Shown here piece by piece: positions 47,492 through 48,176 of a stretch of 48,176 bases of DNA (within the stretch, counting starts at the first letter, position 1; every line of letters begins with the position of its first letter). The notes under the pieces were generated by a model. That model searched no databases. It worked only from the letters and a program-made list of their open reading frames with translations, and had not been told where the DNA came from. The translations under genes were made by a program, and so were the position numbers. The stretch comes from a virus, in IMG/VR virus record IMGVR_UViG_3300008113_000334, positions 1-48,176 of that record, one strand, 5' to 3'.

Positions 47492-48176
47492 AGAGATCTA
47501 TACAGAAGAGCAGATACGTCGTGTTCTTAATGGTGCAGGCTTAGATATTGAGGCTGAGTTTGGCAATGACTTTATTATCTATTGCCCATACCACAACAAT
47601 ACAAGAACACCAGCTGGAGAAGTAGCTAAAGATAGTGGTTTGTTCTTTTGCTTTGGATGTCAAACAACAAAAAATATTGTTGAGCTAATTATGTTTACTT
47701 CTAGCAGATCATATTTTGAAACTGTTCGCTATATTAAAAGTAAAGAGCAGCAATCAGACATTCAAGAGATAGTTGGAAAAGCATTGTACGCACCACCTGA
47801 TTTTGTTCAATATGATGAGCTTCTTATTAAAAGACTAAACAAGCAAGCACTTGATGCGCCAAAAGCAATGAACTATTTTAATGGTCGTAGAATCAACAAG
47901 GATTCTGTTATTAAGTTTGATTTAGGATATTCTGAAAAGCAGGGGTCTGTAACTATACCAGTGCATTCTCCTGACGGAATGTGCATAGGATTTGTTGCAA
48001 GAACTATTGAGGGTAAAGATTTTAAGAATACTCCAGGACTTCCAAAAAGTAAGGTGCTATTCAACTTACATAGAGTCAAGAGTTCTAGTATAGTATATGT
48101 AGTGGAATCATCATTTGATGCAATCCGCTTAGATCAAGTAGGTTTTCCAGCAGTTGCAACGCTGGGTGCTAATGTG
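47481..48176 (+). CDS. DNA primase (DnaG-type), truncated by window end
   Basis: The primase makes RNA primers for DNA synthesis. Only the first 232 codons are in the window. The N-terminal zinc-binding module shows C35-x2-H38 (CPYH) and C57-x2-C60 (CFGC). After a helical linker, the RNA-polymerase (TOPRIM-fold) region begins, with E209 in VVESSFDAIRLDQ, which resembles the conserved Glu-x-x-x-Asp-Ala of TOPRIM enzymes. Translational overlap with the helicase gene suggests co-regulation. The rest of the catalytic core lies outside the window. Confidence 0.9.
   Translation, partial: MASKEIYTEEQIRRVLNGAGLDIEAEFGNDFIIYCPYHNNTRTPAGEVAKDSGLFFCFGCQTTKNIVELIMFTSSRSYFETVRYIKSKEQQSDIQEIVGKALYAPPDFVQYDELLIKRLNKQALDAPKAMNYFNGRRINKDSVIKFDLGYSEKQGSVTIPVHSPDGMCIGFVARTIEGKDFKNTPGLPKSKVLFNLHRVKSSSIVYVVESSFDAIRLDQVGFPAVATLGANV

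Noticed and set aside
1-48176. tRNA genes, CRISPR arrays, insertion sequences or attachment sites.
   Set aside because: No tRNA-like cloverleaf was recognised in the gaps, no spaced direct repeats outside coding sequence, and no transposase or integrase was seen. A covariance search would be more reliable.

Overview
The window is one contiguous piece of a tailed bacteriophage genome (a siphovirus by gene content). Every credible gene lies on the + strand, genes are tightly packed with many ATGA and TAATG start-stop overlaps, and the DNA is AT-rich. The host is not shown directly. Extended -10 promoters, several probably leaderless mRNAs and a B12-dependent ribonucleotide reductase would fit a low-GC aquatic actinobacterium, but this is inference. 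No terminase, lysis, integration or tRNA genes were seen; the window cuts off a structural gene at its left end and a DnaG-type primase at its right end.

Layout. 1-1000: the tail of a structural gene, then a fibronectin-III protein ending in a Phe/Pro-repeat stalk and a Cys-rich tip. 1071-10265: an accessory operon of small proteins, three DUF6065-like proteins, seven prolyl-4-hydroxylase-type Fe(II)/2-oxoglutarate (2OG) dioxygenases and one TauD-like dioxygenase. 10419-12452: class II ribonucleotide reductase. 12500-21882: head and neck module (portal, protease with a nested scaffold, capsid, connectors, tail terminator, tail tube, two tail chaperones). 21907-40148: a 2800-residue tape measure, tail tip and hub proteins and a 1269-residue fibre with (Pro-Val-Thr-Pro)n stalks. 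40165-44885: a second accessory block with a further P4H-like enzyme, a GT60/Skp1-type GlcNAc-transferase-like protein, an SGNH hydrolase-like protein, a cupin dioxygenase-like protein and a fourth DUF6065 protein. 44925-48176: small regulatory proteins, then the replication genes (helicase accessory, DnaB-like helicase, primase).

Main idea. Known glycosylation of hydroxyproline uses a prolyl-4-hydroxylase followed by a GT60-family GlcNAc-transferase (Dictyostelium Skp1). This phage encodes eight P4H-like enzymes, one GT60-like enzyme, an SGNH hydrolase that could decorate a glycan, and two fibre-like proteins whose stalks are long proline repeats. I propose a phage-encoded system that hydroxylates, and possibly glycosylates, the proline-rich stalks of its own tail fibres. 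The parts are visible in the sequence; their connection is inference.

Other notable points: at least fourteen TGnTATAAT-like promoters sit just before genes, several placing the transcript start at or within 3 nt of the ATG; the tail chaperone pair appears to be made by gene duplication rather than by programmed frameshifting; a strong internal ribosome binding site predicts a scaffold nested in the protease gene; and the fibre, small protein, Cys-cluster protein and oxygenase order occurs twice.
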